Shown here one piece after another: positions 32,434 through 42,124 of a stretch of 64,000 nt of DNA (positions within the stretch are counted from its first letter, which is position 1; each line of letters opens with the position of its first letter). Below the pieces are notes generated by a model. The model was not told the DNA's origin, did not search any database, and worked only from the letters and a program-made list of their open reading frames with translations. The position numbers and the translations under genes are program-made. Source of the DNA: an uncultured Pelagibacteraceae bacterium (lineage in GTDB: Bacteria; Pseudomonadota; Alphaproteobacteria; Pelagibacterales; Pelagibacteraceae). Location: the NCBI GenBank assembly GCA_902525355.1, contig CABZGO010000004.1, positions 18,120 through 82,119 on the forward strand. Reading direction: 5' to 3'.

Positions 32434-33108
32434 TTATTTCAACAAATTAACAAATTCATTCCTTGAAGAGGGATAATTCTTGTTATTAGGTTTGATAATT
32501 GTTTTATCCAAAAAATCTCCAACTATGGAAAAACCATTATATATATCTTTAGAATTCTCAGGGCTGATATTTTTATCTATTAGAAAATTTGGTATGATTT
32601 TTTGACTTGAGTCTACAATATATTTAGTTTGACCATTAACCAGTTTATCAACAACGTAATCTTTAAAATTAATATCGTATCCAATAGACTTTAATATATT
32701 TAGCTCTAAATACAAAAATTCAACAAGCCAATTATCAAGTTCAATTATTTTGAATAATTTTTCTAGAAGATTGTATATTTCTACATTATTCTCATTTTCT
32801 GCTGTGAGAATTTTAATTAAATTCATACAATAAATAATACAAAATAATTTTTTTTTATTTTCTAAATAAACAGGCGTTTTAATTTCATCTATTTCAACCT
32901 TTAGATATCCAAGCCTACCGTCCTCTCTTAATTTTGAATTTATGTGAAATTTATTCCCTATTAACAAATAACTCTTAATCTTTTTTGAGGTTGACCCGAA
33001 AATTACTCCAACTATTTTACCATTATTTTTAGTGTAAAATTCAGCTATTGATGAATTTTCATTGTATTTGTTTAAAGATAACAAATATCCTTTATCTTGC
33101 CAATTCAT
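32434..33108 (-). CDS. recO: DNA repair protein RecO
   Basis: A 224-residue protein. The N-terminal OB-fold opens MNWQDKGYLLSLNKYNENSSIAEFYTKNNGKIVGVIFG, the family pattern, followed by a helical domain with LELNILKSIGYDIN. The zinc-binding cysteines found in some RecO proteins are absent. RecO loads RecA with RecR at gaps. It overlaps rnc by 17 bp; the usual gene between them, era, is not here. Confidence 0.85.
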   Translation of the reverse strand: MNWQDKGYLLSLNKYNENSSIAEFYTKNNGKIVGVIFGSTSKKIKSYLLIGNKFHINSKLREDGRLGYLKVEIDEIKTPVYLENKKKLFCIIYCMNLIKILTAENENNVEIYNLLEKLFKIIELDNWLVEFLYLELNILKSIGYDINFKDYVVDKLVNGQTKYIVDSSQKIIPNFLIDKNISPENSKDIYNGFSIVGDFLDKTIIKPNNKNYPSSRNEFVNLLK

Positions 33109-33769
33109 TTTTGCTTAATTTTTTGAGAAGTTCTGAAGCTGCAGATTGCTCTGCATTTTTCTTTGAAGATCCTATTGCAAAAGTATATGTACCATTTTTA
33201 AGCTTTACCCCAACTTTAAAATTTGGCTTATGTCTTGGACCTGTATTAGACACTAATTTATAGATAGGTAATTTTTTAAAGATTTTTAAAGAGTATTCTT
33301 GGAGTTGAGTTTTGGGATCCACAAATGTAGTTTCTGCATCATTTATTAAATTTTTCCATAGTTTAAGAATAAAATTTTTAGAAACTTCAAATCCTTTATC
33401 TAAATAAATTGCTCCAATTATTGCCTCACAGCAATCTGAAATAATTTTATTTTCAATGATATTTTTGTTCGACTTAGAATTACTTGTAATAACAAATTCT
33501 TTAAGGTTTAATGAATTTCCTACTTCTAGACATTTATTTTTATTAACTAAAGAAGCTAATTTTTTATCTAAAGATCCTACTTTTTCATTTGGATAAAGTT
33601 CATATAATTTTTTTGAAACAACAAGTCCTAGTACTCTATCACCTAAAAATTCAAGATTTTCATAATTATAAATTGTATCAAAACTTTTATGAGTAATAGC
33701 TTGCAAAAGGATTTTTTCATTTTTGAAATCTACTTTAATTTTTTTTTGAAGTTTTTTAATAGGGCTCAT
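33092..33769 (-). CDS. rnc: Ribonuclease III
   Basis: A 225-residue endonuclease for double-stranded RNA. The catalytic signature NLEFLGDRVLGLVVS lies near residues 38-52, the second acidic site is in ISDCCEAIIGAIYLDKGF, and a dsRNA-binding domain follows from DPKTQLQEYSLKIF to AEQSAASELLKKL. It matures rRNA and other RNAs. Part of the lepB-rnc-recO order. Confidence 0.96.
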   Translation of the reverse strand: MSPIKKLQKKIKVDFKNEKILLQAITHKSFDTIYNYENLEFLGDRVLGLVVSKKLYELYPNEKVGSLDKKLASLVNKNKCLEVGNSLNLKEFVITSNSKSNKNIIENKIISDCCEAIIGAIYLDKGFEVSKNFILKLWKNLINDAETTFVDPKTQLQEYSLKIFKKLPIYKLVSNTGPRHKPNFKVGVKLKNGTYTFAIGSSKKNAEQSAASELLKKLSKNELAR

Positions 33770-33771
33770 AA

Positions 33772-34500
33772 TTAATCAATAAATTTGAAAAATCTATTTA
33801 ACCTTAATATTTCGTTCCAATTCCAAAATTTAATAATACTTCCTATAAATGGATCTGACGAAAAAAATAAGATTTGAGCTTTACCAACAAGATTATTTTT
33901 ATGGACATACCCAACTTCAGATAAAAATCTACTATCTTTAGAGCAATCCCTGTTGTCTCCCAAGAAAAATAAATGGTCTTTTGGAACTAAGTATTTATCT
34001 GAATTGGCAAAAGTAATATCAGTTCTGTAAGATGCTAAATAAACTTTACCATTTGGAAGTTTTTCTTCAAATGTGTTAACTTTTATTTTTGATTTGCCGC
34101 AATAATTAGTGATATTTTTTGATTTAATTGTTTTTAATATTTGATTACCATTAAGGTAAAGATCACCATTAATAAACTGAATTGTATCACCTGGTAAACC
34201 AATTACGCGCTTTATATAATCAGTTCTATTATCTATTGGGGTTTTAAATACAGCCACATCACCTCTTTCAGGAATTTTAGTAAAAATACGATTTTCGAAA
34301 ATAGGTGGACTAAATGGGAAAGAATGCTTGCTATAACCATATGTGAATTTAGTTACAAAAAGTCTATCTCCAACCAATAGATTTGGTTCCATTGACGATG
34401 ACGGAATATAAAAAGGTTGCAACAAAATAGATCTGATTAAAACTGCAATTATAAGAGCATAAATTAATGTTTTAAAATTTTCAATAATTATTTTTTTCAT
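33772..34500 (-). CDS. lepB: Signal peptidase I
   Basis: A 242-residue inner-membrane protease with one N-terminal transmembrane helix (about residues 11-27). The catalytic Ser36 is in IPSSSMEPNLLVGD and the general base K97 in YIKRVIGLPGD; the FLGDNRDCSKDSR box follows. It cleaves signal peptides of secreted proteins in the periplasm. Overlaps acpS by 4 bp. Confidence 0.96.
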   Translation of the reverse strand: MKKIIIENFKTLIYALIIAVLIRSILLQPFYIPSSSMEPNLLVGDRLFVTKFTYGYSKHSFPFSPPIFENRIFTKIPERGDVAVFKTPIDNRTDYIKRVIGLPGDTIQFINGDLYLNGNQILKTIKSKNITNYCGKSKIKVNTFEEKLPNGKVYLASYRTDITFANSDKYLVPKDHLFFLGDNRDCSKDSRFLSEVGYVHKNNLVGKAQILFFSSDPFIGSIIKFWNWNEILRLNRFFKFID

Positions 34501-34886
34501 ATTTTTTTATCTATAACAACAAACGCTATTGAATAATATTTCTCATCAGAAAGTGATAAAAAAACTTTATATTTTTTTATTTTAAATTTTTTTTGGAGGA
34601 AATTTTTTAATTTTTTTGATAATGCAATATATGGTTTTCCGTTTTTATAATTCTTAATTTCAATATCTATAAAATTTATATCTGATCTAAAACCAGTACC
34701 AATTGCTTTAACAAATGCTTCTTTTGCAGCAAATCTTTTAGCATAAAAATTGATTTTATTTTTTAATTTTTTTCCTTGTTGAATTTCTTTTTCAGTAAAA
34801 ACTCTATTTAAAAAACCTTTAATTTTTAACGAGCTATTAATTCTACTGTTTTTAATGATATCAACACCATTCCCTATAATATGCAT
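34497..34886 (-). CDS. acpS: Holo-[acyl-carrier-protein] synthase
   Basis: A 129-residue phosphopantetheinyl transferase of the AcpS type. GNGVDIIKNSRI holds the metal-binding Asp and AKRFAAKEAFVKAIGTGF the catalytic Glu and Lys. It transfers 4'-phosphopantetheine from CoA to apo-ACP. Sits between pdxJ and lepB, overlapping both neighbours by a few bases, the classic pdxJ-acpS-lepB order. Confidence 0.95.
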   Translation of the reverse strand: MHIIGNGVDIIKNSRINSSLKIKGFLNRVFTEKEIQQGKKLKNKINFYAKRFAAKEAFVKAIGTGFRSDINFIDIEIKNYKNGKPYIALSKKLKNFLQKKFKIKKYKVFLSLSDEKYYSIAFVVIDKKI

Positions 34887-35605
34887 TATCTTAATATTTT
34901 AACAAATTGTTTAACTACTTTTGAAATGCTATACAAAACTGACTCTCCAATTATAAAATGGCCTATATTAAATTCTTCAATTTGTTTTATCTTATTTAGT
35001 ATTTTTGTTGTCTTATAGTCCATACCATGTCCAGCATGAACCTCTAAACCTATATTTTTTGCATATACAGCACATTTTTTAATTTTATTTAATTCTTTAG
35101 AATAATTTTTTTTCTGTTTAATTTGATTAGAAATCTTACCTGTATGTATCTCTATACATTTACTTCCTAGCGTTTTGGATAATTTTATATCTTGAAGAGA
35201 TGGATTTATAAATAAGCTAGTTCTAATATTATTTCTATTTAAAATTTCTAATATTTTTTTTATTTTATTTTTATTTTTTTTTAAATTTAATCCACCTTCT
35301 GTTGTAATTTCATTTCTTTTTTCGGGTACGAGACAAATGAAGGAAGGTTTATTTTTAAGTGCTATTTTAACCATTTTTGGGTCTGAAGCTATTTCTAAAT
35401 TAATAGGGATAAATTTATTTGATGATAAGATTTTTAAATCAATATCTTTAATGTGTCTCCTGTCCTCTCTTAAATGAACAGTAATAGAATCTGCACCAGC
35501 CTTTAAAACATCTAACGCTACTGAATAAGGATCAGGATGTTTTTCGCCTCTAGCATTTCTCAAAGTTGCAACATGATCTATATTAACCCCTAGTCTTTTT
35601 TTCAT
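34886..35605 (-). CDS. pdxJ: Pyridoxine 5'-phosphate synthase
   Basis: A 239-residue TIM-barrel enzyme. LGVNIDHVATLRNARG and ADSITVHLREDRRHI are the N-terminal phosphate and substrate motifs, and GLEVHAGHGMDYKT the C-terminal one. It forms pyridoxine phosphate from deoxyxylulose phosphate and aminoacetone phosphate. So the cell makes its own PLP by the PdxA/PdxJ route. Overlaps acpS by 1 bp and pyrE by 4 bp. Confidence 0.96.
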   Translation of the reverse strand: MKKRLGVNIDHVATLRNARGEKHPDPYSVALDVLKAGADSITVHLREDRRHIKDIDLKILSSNKFIPINLEIASDPKMVKIALKNKPSFICLVPEKRNEITTEGGLNLKKNKNKIKKILEILNRNNIRTSLFINPSLQDIKLSKTLGSKCIEIHTGKISNQIKQKKNYSKELNKIKKCAVYAKNIGLEVHAGHGMDYKTTKILNKIKQIEEFNIGHFIIGESVLYSISKVVKQFVKILR

Positions 35606-36192
35606 TTTAAAAATCTACTTCCGGGTTTGGTAATTGGAATTTTTTTTAGACTCTCAGGAATATTTTTTTCTTTAAAAGTTGGAATTATTAATTTTACTTG
35701 TGAGACGATTTTTTTTCTTTTAATTTTTAAAGTTTGTATATTAGACCTGTCAATTAAACATGCAAATCCTAATAAAATTGCACGAGATTTTTTAATTAAT
35801 TTAGCACACTCTAAACTTGATTTTCCTGTAGTTATGACATCTTCAATAATTAAAACTCTTGATTTTTTTTTTATATAAAAACCTCTTCTTAACTTAAATT
35901 TTCCGTTAACACGCTCACAAAAAATTGTTTCTTTTTTTAAAACTCTTCCTATTTCATATCCAATTACAATTCCACCCATTGCTGGTGAAAGAATTAAATC
36001 AATATTTTTAAATGTTTTATTTATTTTATTAGCTAAAGATTTAGTAAATTTCTGAGATTTATTTGGCAAGCTTAGTAATTTTGCACATTGTACATAAGAA
36101 GGTGAATGTAGACCGGATGACAATACAAAATGCCCTTCTAACAAAGCATTAGTTTTTCTTAAAACTGCTAAAGAGTTTTTTAAAGAAAGCAT
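35602..36192 (-). CDS. pyrE: Orotate phosphoribosyltransferase
   Basis: A 196-residue enzyme that attaches orotate to PRPP to give OMP. The N-terminal LLEGHFVLSSGLHSPSYVQCAK matches the alphaproteobacterial form and the PRPP-binding site is VLIIEDVITTGKSS. There is no internal Met to use as a later start, so the gene overlaps the spoT 3' end by 44 bp in another frame, which is long for this genome. Confidence 0.93.
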   Translation of the reverse strand: MLSLKNSLAVLRKTNALLEGHFVLSSGLHSPSYVQCAKLLSLPNKSQKFTKSLANKINKTFKNIDLILSPAMGGIVIGYEIGRVLKKETIFCERVNGKFKLRRGFYIKKKSRVLIIEDVITTGKSSLECAKLIKKSRAILLGFACLIDRSNIQTLKIKRKKIVSQVKLIIPTFKEKNIPESLKKIPITKPGSRFLK

Positions 36193-37891
36193 ATTTTTTA
36201 TTTTTATGTCTTATAATTTTAAATTTATATTCTTTCTGTTTTAGTTCACTTATCAATTTTGTAAAGTTCTTAAGGTCATGTATGATTAAATTAAATTTAA
36301 AATTAATCCTACCATTGAGTTTTTCTACCATTTCTACACTTGAAATATTAACAAAGTTTTCACCAATCATTGTTGTTACATCACCCATTTTTCCAGGTTC
36401 GTCTGGAAGAGAAATCCAAAGTGTAGTATTGTATCTTTTTTCCTTAATCGGTTTGCTATTTTCTCGATACTGCCAATAACGTCTAATTGCAGCACGAGCT
36501 TTTCCTGTTTTGGTGCTAGTTAACCAATGTAGTGAAGGAGAGGCTTTTTTTGAGGTGATAATCTTAACTACATCTCCATTTCTTAATATAGATTGTAAAG
36601 CGCTTTCATTTCCATTTATTTCACAACCAACAGCTGCATCACCAATTTGAGTATGGACAGCATAAGCAAAATCTATTGGTGTAGCATTTTTAGGTAGTTT
36701 TATAATTGATCCTTTTGGTGTGAAACAAAAGGCGTTTTCTTGGAACATTTGAAGTTTTGTATATTCATAAGAGTCATCTGGATTCTCGTTTTTATCAATA
36801 ATTTCAACTAAATCTGCTAACCAATCATACTCTTTCCAAGTTAAAGAATTAAATTTTTCCGATGATTTATATTTCCAGTGAGAAGCAATACCTCTTTCTG
36901 CAAACTCATGCATTTGTTTCGTTCTTAATTGGATTTCAATTGGTCTTTTATTTGGTCCAATAATTGCTGTGTGTAATGATTGATATTTATTGATTTTAGG
37001 CGATGAAATATAATCTTTAAATTTTCCTGGGATACAATTCCACTTGCTATGGAAAATTCCTAAAGCTTTATAGCAATCATCAATATTATCTAAAATAATT
37101 CTAAAACCAATTATATCTGTTATTTGCTCAAGGGAAGTTCTTTTTTTTTGAATTTTTCTCCAAATTGAAAAAGGAGTTTTTTCTCTTCCAACTATTTTTG
37201 GGTCGATATTTTTAATTTTAAGTATTTCAGAAAATTCATCAGAAATGTTATTGAAATTTATAAGATTGTTTTCTTTGATTTTGTCTAATCTGTCTTTGAT
37301 TAATTTTCTTGCGTCTTCATTTAAAACTTCAAACGAAAGATCTTCTAACTCATCCCTTATACGATGCATCCCCATCCTGTCTGCAAGTGGAGCATAAATT
37401 TCCATAGTTTCTTTTGCTTTTCTTATCTGCTTTTCTTTGTTAACCACTTTGATTGTACGCATATTGTGAAGTCTATCAGCCAACTTCACCAACAAAACTC
37501 GAATATCTTTAGAGGTGGCAAGTATTAATTTTCTAAAATTTTCTGCTTTAGAATTTGATATAGCTTGATTTTCAAACTCTGAAATTTTTGTAACACCATC
37601 AACTAAATCAGCGACCTCTTTTCCAAATTCTGCTTCTATTGTGTTGTAAGTTGCATGAGTATCTTCAATTGTATCATGAAGTAAACCAGTGGCTATAGTA
37701 GCACTATCTAGCTTTAACTCAGTTAAAATATTTGCAACTGCTATTGGATGAATAATATATGGCGAGCCTTCATCTCTTTTTTGTTTTTCATGAGCCTTCA
37801 AGGCAAAAGCATAGGCTTTTGATAAAGTTTTCGGATTAAGAAATTTGTTATAATTTTTTACCTTATTTATTAATTCTTCAGATTTAAGCAT
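36149..37891 (-). CDS. spoT: RelA/SpoT family (p)ppGpp synthetase/hydrolase, short form
   Basis: A 580-residue stringent-response enzyme. The HD hydrolase domain has HPIAVA and LLHDTIEDT (H72, D73, E76, D77). The synthetase domain spans roughly 230-345 with DIIGFRIIL, GKFKDYISSPK and PIEIQLRT. A TGS domain starts at FCFTPKGSIIKLPKNATPIDFAYAVHT, and an ACT domain lies near the end (LWISLPDEPGKMGDVTTM). It lacks the zinc-finger/helical segment between TGS and ACT of long Rel proteins, giving a length below the usual 700 or more. Both activities are expected. Confidence 0.92.
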   Translation of the reverse strand: MLKSEELINKVKNYNKFLNPKTLSKAYAFALKAHEKQKRDEGSPYIIHPIAVANILTELKLDSATIATGLLHDTIEDTHATYNTIEAEFGKEVADLVDGVTKISEFENQAISNSKAENFRKLILATSKDIRVLLVKLADRLHNMRTIKVVNKEKQIRKAKETMEIYAPLADRMGMHRIRDELEDLSFEVLNEDARKLIKDRLDKIKENNLINFNNISDEFSEILKIKNIDPKIVGREKTPFSIWRKIQKKRTSLEQITDIIGFRIILDNIDDCYKALGIFHSKWNCIPGKFKDYISSPKINKYQSLHTAIIGPNKRPIEIQLRTKQMHEFAERGIASHWKYKSSEKFNSLTWKEYDWLADLVEIIDKNENPDDSYEYTKLQMFQENAFCFTPKGSIIKLPKNATPIDFAYAVHTQIGDAAVGCEINGNESALQSILRNGDVVKIITSKKASPSLHWLTSTKTGKARAAIRRYWQYRENSKPIKEKRYNTTLWISLPDEPGKMGDVTTMIGENFVNISSVEMVEKLNGRINFKFNLIIHDLKNFTKLISELKQKEYKFKIIRHKNKKYAFFKKLFSSFKKN

Positions 37892-37907
37892 TACTATTTA
37901 TATCATT

Positions 37908-38438
37908 TTATTGGGCAATTTTAATACCCAATAACTGATCTGAGGTTAAATTTAACATTAAAATGACTATATTTTTATTAAGTTTGGGGTGGACCCAATC
38001 TTTACTTAATTCATACAAAGGAAACAGAACAAAATTTCTATTATGCATTCTTTTATGTGGAGTATTAAGTTTGTGATTTCTAAGTTTTCTGTGGATAATT
38101 TCGCCATTATAATCAATTATATCTATATCACATACTCTTGGATGATTTTTTTTTGCCTTAGTTCTACCTAATTTTTTTTCAATTTTTTTAATTTTTAAAA
38201 ATAATTCGGCTATATTTAATTTAGTCTCAATCAATATGACAGAATTAATAAAGTCAGGGTAATTTTCATTTGGCCAGGATTTTGTGCTATAAAATTTTGA
38301 TCTTTTCTTTATAAAAATCCCCTCTTTTTGGATTAAATCTATACTCTTGTTAAGATTATTTTTCTTATCACCTAGATTTGAACCTAGCGCCAGATATACT
38401 AAATTAACTTGATTTTCTGATATATCTTGCTTTTTCAC
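37908..38438 (-). CDS. folK: 2-amino-4-hydroxy-6-hydroxymethyldihydropteridine pyrophosphokinase
   Basis: A 176-residue HPPK of folate synthesis. [16 protein letters not shown] opens the fold, [10 protein letters not shown] follows the second strand, and [18 protein letters not shown] carries the two metal-binding Asp residues, with [19 protein letters not shown] near the end. It transfers pyrophosphate from ATP to the pterin alcohol. It overlaps the smpB 3' end by 35 bp; the true start could be slightly later but no other ATG precedes the core. Confidence 0.94.
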   Translation of the reverse strand: MKKQDISENQVNLVYLALGSNLGDKKNNLNKSIDLIQKEGIFIKKRSKFYSTKSWPNENYPDFINSVILIETKLNIAELFLKIKKIEKKLGRTKAKKNHPRVCDIDIIDYNGEIIHRKLRNHKLNTPHKRMHNRNFVLFPLYELSKDWVHPKLNKNIVILMLNLTSDQLLGIKIAQ

Positions 38439-38874
38439 GGTTCCAATCTCTTGTTTTTTTTGTCAGTCTTTTATCAAATTTTTTTTTACCTTTGGCTACT
38501 GCAATCTCTAATTTTGCCTTGCCCTTTTTAAAATACATTTTTGTTGGCACAATAGTTAAACCATCCTCATGAATTCTACCAATAATTTTATTAATTTCTC
38601 TTTTATTCAATAAAAGTTTTCTTTCAGAGTAAGGTTTGTGGTTTGAATAACTAGCTTGTTTATAAATAGGTATATGAGAATTTATTAAAAAAATTTCTCC
38701 ATCTTTATCTACGGCATAAGAATCTGCTATATTAATTTTACCTAATCTTACTGATTTTATTTCCGACCCCTTTAAAACTATACCTGCTTCAAATATCTCT
38801 TTAAAAAAATAATTAAAAGATGCTTTTCTATTAATTGTTATAATTTTTAAACCAGAAATGGTTTTATTATTCAT
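38404..38874 (-). CDS. smpB: SsrA-binding protein
   Basis: A 156-residue partner of tmRNA in ribosome rescue. The OB-fold opens with [28 protein letters not shown] and continues [25 protein letters not shown]; the C-terminal tail [24 protein letters not shown] reaches the decoding centre. Overlaps dapA by 8 bp. No tmRNA gene is in this window. Confidence 0.96.
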   Translation of the reverse strand: MNNKTISGLKIITINRKASFNYFFKEIFEAGIVLKGSEIKSVRLGKINIADSYAVDKDGEIFLINSHIPIYKQASYSNHKPYSERKLLLNKREINKIIGRIHEDGLTIVPTKMYFKKGKAKLEIAVAKGKKKFDKRLTKKTRDWNREKARYIRKSS

Positions 38875-39754
38875 TAATTAATTCAGCAGATATAAGAGCT
38901 TTTTTTACCTCGACTTTTGTTTCATCTAAAACTGTTACTAAAGGTAATCTCACTTTATCATCACAGAGACCTATCAATTTAGCTGCGTATTTAACTGGTG
39001 ATGGATTGCTCTCAATAAATAAGGATTTATGAACAGGTTGAAGTTTTTTATCTATCTCATCAGCTTTTTTTTGTTCATCTTTATTCTGCGATTTTGAAAA
39101 TTTTTGCATATCTGAACACATTTTAGGTGCTATGTTGGCTGTGACAGAGATGCATCCTACGCCACCTCTTTTATTATATTCATAAGCAAGACCGTCCTCG
39201 CCTGTTAATTGGATAAATTCATTCCCAATTTTTTTGAAAGTTTCATCTACTCTATTCAAATCACCAGTTGCATCTTTCACTCCAACTATGTTTTTCAGCT
39301 CAAATAACCTTGCCATAGTGTCTACTGTCATATCAATGACTGATCTGCCAGGAATATTATAAATTATGATTGGTATGCCACATTTGTCATTTATAGCCTT
39401 GTAATGCTGATATAAGCCCTCCTGAGAAGGTTTGTTATAATAAGGTGTTACTATCAAGGCACCATCTGCACCAGCCTTTTCTGCATGCTCTGTAAGTGAT
39501 ATGGCTTCTGCAGTAGAATTTGATCCAGTACCTGCAATAACTGGAATTTTTCCTTTAGCTTCTTGAATGCATAACTCTATAACTTTTTCATGTTCTTTAT
39601 GTGATAGAGTTGGAGACTCACCAGTTGTGCCTGCTGGCACAAGTCCATTTGTTCCATTTTCTAAATGAAAATTAATAATTTTTATATAAGTTTCCTCATC
39701 AAGACTATTGCCTTTAAATGGTGTTACTAAAGCTACATTTGAACCTTTAAACAT
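38867..39754 (-). CDS. dapA: 4-hydroxy-tetrahydrodipicolinate synthase
   Basis: A 295-residue TIM-barrel aldolase of lysine and peptidoglycan synthesis. [20 protein letters not shown] is the family signature, [14 protein letters not shown] the catalytic Tyr region and [13 protein letters not shown] carries the Schiff-base lysine. Near-perfect coverage to the [11 protein letters not shown] loop. First gene of the minus-strand run to recO and divergent from the lytic transglycosylase by only 27 bp. Confidence 0.96.
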   Translation of the reverse strand: MFKGSNVALVTPFKGNSLDEETYIKIINFHLENGTNGLVPAGTTGESPTLSHKEHEKVIELCIQEAKGKIPVIAGTGSNSTAEAISLTEHAEKAGADGALIVTPYYNKPSQEGLYQHYKAINDKCGIPIIIYNIPGRSVIDMTVDTMARLFELKNIVGVKDATGDLNRVDETFKKIGNEFIQLTGEDGLAYEYNKRGGVGCISVTANIAPKMCSDMQKFSKSQNKDEQKKADEIDKKLQPVHKSLFIESNPSPVKYAAKLIGLCDDKVRLPLVTVLDETKVEVKKALISAELINE

Positions 39755-39781
39755 AAATATTTATATCATAAGTTATTAAAA

Positions 39782-41968
39782 ATGATTTTTAGAAAATCTA
39801 AATTACTACTAACAACTATATTTTTTTTAAACTTTTTTCAATCATCATATTCGAATGAAATAATAATACCTAAGAAAAAACCTAAATCTAATAGTCAAAT
39901 AATAGTCCCTCCTTTTAAACCTGGAACATTTAATGAAAAACAAAGTTTAAAGGGTGATAAAGATTTACCCAAAGAGATCTTCGGAATTTTGTTGCCTCCA
40001 AAAAAACCACTTATCGTAAAAAAACAAACATTAAGAAGTGTTAAAAAAACAAGATATTACAGTGAAAGGGATTTTGAATTTGCAAAACAAGCAATTAGAT
40101 TCATGGAAAAATCTAATTGGAAAGATGCAAAAAATACTGCAAAAAAAGCAAGAGCTCAATCAATATATGATTTTATAGAGTGGAGACATCTTCTTACATC
40201 AGGAAACAAGGCAACCTTTTCAGAATATAAAAGATTTATTGATAGAGTTAAAGATTATCCAAGATTTGATAGAATTAAATATCTTGCTGAACACAAAATA
40301 ATTTTACAAAACCATTCTCCTACAGAAATAATTAAATGGTTTCAAACTAATGAGCCATTAAGCGGATATGGTAAAATGATGTTAGGAGAGAGTTTAATTA
40401 AGACTGGAAAGTCTTATGAAGGAGTAAAATTAATAAAACAGGGATTTATAAATGCGGATCTAAATACAAGTAATTTAAAATATTTCAGAAAAAAATTTAA
40501 AAATATTCTAGATACATCTGATTATGTAAATAGAGCAGATTATTATGCTTGGGAGGGTAAACATTGGGATCTAAAAAGAATTATTAGATATCTGCCAAGT
40601 GAATATCAATTACTTTATACGGCAAGGCATATATTAATAACTAGAGGATATGGAGTTGATGAAGCAATTAAAAAAGTACCCAAAAACCTTAAGAATGATG
40701 CTGGTTTAAATTATGATAGGCTAAAATGGAGAAGAAAAAAAGGACGAGTAGATAGCTCGCTAGAAATTCTTAATAAAATAAAAAACACTGAAGAATATTT
40801 AATAAGACCTGAGAAGTGGTGGAAAGAAAGGTCAATAATTGGAAGATCTTTAATTTATAAAAAAAAATATAAAACGGCATATAGAATTGTTTCAAATCAT
40901 GCTATGAAACAAGGTGCAGACTATGCAGAGGCCGAATGGATGAGTGGATGGATAGCACTTAGCTTTTTAAAAGATGCAAAACAAGCAGAAAATCATTTTT
41001 TAAATTTTTATAAGAACGTTAGCTATCCAATTAGCTTATCTAGAGGTGCATATTGGTTAGGTAAAACTTATGAAAAAATTGGTGATAAAGAAAATTCAAA
41101 TAAATGGTTTTTTGAAGGAGCAAAATATTTAACAACATATTATGGTCAGCTTTCACACATGAAAGTGAAACCAAAAGAGAAATTTGAACTAGATAAATTA
41201 ATGTTTGTAGATGATGATTATGAACAAGAGTTTTATTCAAATAAACTTGTCGCAATTGTCGATTTACTTGATTATTTAGATAAAGATAAATACACAAAAC
41301 ATATATTAAGATTTCTTGCAAATGATAATGTAGAAAAAGGCAGTGAAGCTTTAGCTGCTAAATTAGCATCAGATATATCACGTTTTGATTTTGCTATACA
41401 AGTTTCTAAAATTGCCTCATATCAAAAAAGATTTCACAACCAGTTTAATTATCCAGTAATGAGTGTGCCAAGATTTGTTGGTGGAAGAAAAATTCCTGAT
41501 CCAGCATTGATATTATCAATTATCAGACAAGAAAGTGAATTTGATACTTCTGCTAAAAGTAGAGTTGGTGCTCAAGGATTAATGCAACTTATGCCGTATA
41601 CTGCTAAAACTGTTTCAAAACAAGCTAAGCTGACTTACTCTAAATCAAAATTAACAACGGATCCTGAATACAATATAAATTTAGGATCTCATTATATTGC
41701 TGGTTTGATTAATAATTATAAAGGCTCATATCCCTATGCTACCGCTGCATATAATGCAGGACCTAAAAGAGTTAAGTATTGGAAGAAATTAAACAAGGAT
41801 CCCCAAAAAAAACAAATAGATTATGTGGATTGGGTTGAGCTAATAAAATTTAAAGAAACCAGAAATTACGTTCAAAGAGTTTTAGAAAATTATAATGTTT
41901 ATAGGTACATATTGTCTCAAAAACCAATTTATCTCAGCGATTTTTTTAAAAATAAGCCATTATATTAA
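39782..41968 (+). CDS. Soluble lytic murein transglycosylase (Slt family)
   Basis: A 728-residue periplasmic enzyme with an N-terminal signal peptide of about 24 residues and then a Lys/Pro-rich linker. The middle is a long alpha-superhelix (SLT U domain). The C-terminal lysozyme-like domain has the catalytic E584 in SIIRQESEFD, then GAQGLMQLMPYTAKTV, NINLGSHYIAGLI and ATAAYNAGPKRV. It cleaves peptidoglycan glycan strands to anhydro-muropeptides. Next to dapA, as in many proteobacteria. The stop codon is flush with the CCA end of tRNA-Ser on the other strand. Confidence 0.92.
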   Translation: MIFRKSKLLLTTIFFLNFFQSSYSNEIIIPKKKPKSNSQIIVPPFKPGTFNEKQSLKGDKDLPKEIFGILLPPKKPLIVKKQTLRSVKKTRYYSERDFEFAKQAIRFMEKSNWKDAKNTAKKARAQSIYDFIEWRHLLTSGNKATFSEYKRFIDRVKDYPRFDRIKYLAEHKIILQNHSPTEIIKWFQTNEPLSGYGKMMLGESLIKTGKSYEGVKLIKQGFINADLNTSNLKYFRKKFKNILDTSDYVNRADYYAWEGKHWDLKRIIRYLPSEYQLLYTARHILITRGYGVDEAIKKVPKNLKNDAGLNYDRLKWRRKKGRVDSSLEILNKIKNTEEYLIRPEKWWKERSIIGRSLIYKKKYKTAYRIVSNHAMKQGADYAEAEWMSGWIALSFLKDAKQAENHFLNFYKNVSYPISLSRGAYWLGKTYEKIGDKENSNKWFFEGAKYLTTYYGQLSHMKVKPKEKFELDKLMFVDDDYEQEFYSNKLVAIVDLLDYLDKDKYTKHILRFLANDNVEKGSEALAAKLASDISRFDFAIQVSKIASYQKRFHNQFNYPVMSVPRFVGGRKIPDPALILSIIRQESEFDTSAKSRVGAQGLMQLMPYTAKTVSKQAKLTYSKSKLTTDPEYNINLGSHYIAGLINNYKGSYPYATAAYNAGPKRVKYWKKLNKDPQKKQIDYVDWVELIKFKETRNYVQRVLENYNVYRYILSQKPIYLSDFFKNKPLY

Positions 41969-42063
41969 TGGCGGAAGGAGAGGGATTCGAACCCTCGGTA
42001 CACCTTTTCAAGCGTACGGCGGTTTAGCAAACCGCTGGTTTCAACCAGCTCACCCATCCTTCC
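41969..42063 (-). tRNA. tRNA-Ser (anticodon GCT)
   Basis: A 95-nt class II tRNA read on the minus strand. The acceptor pairs GGAAGGA with TCCTTCC, the anticodon loop TTGCTAA sits on a CGGTT/AACCG-type stem, a long variable arm is present, and the T arm contains GAGGGTTCGAATCCCTC. Discriminator G and encoded CCA (41969-41971). The long variable arm and GCT anticodon identify serine (AGC/AGU codons). Confidence 0.97.
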
Positions 42064-42088
42064 GTACGTAGATGTGTAACTTGAAATC

Positions 42089-42102
42089 ATTGAATATTCA
42101 AT
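42089..42102. promoter_or_regulatory. Palindrome upstream of the sarcosine oxidase operon
   Basis: ATTGAATATTCAAT is a perfect 14-bp palindrome ending 22 bp before the soxB ATG. Part of it (AATATTCAATATT, 42093-42105) is repeated exactly at 42138-42150, just inside the gene. Either may be an operator; no regulator gene is adjacent. Confidence 0.4.
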
Positions 42103-42124
42103 ATTAATCAAGTAATTTCTGGCA

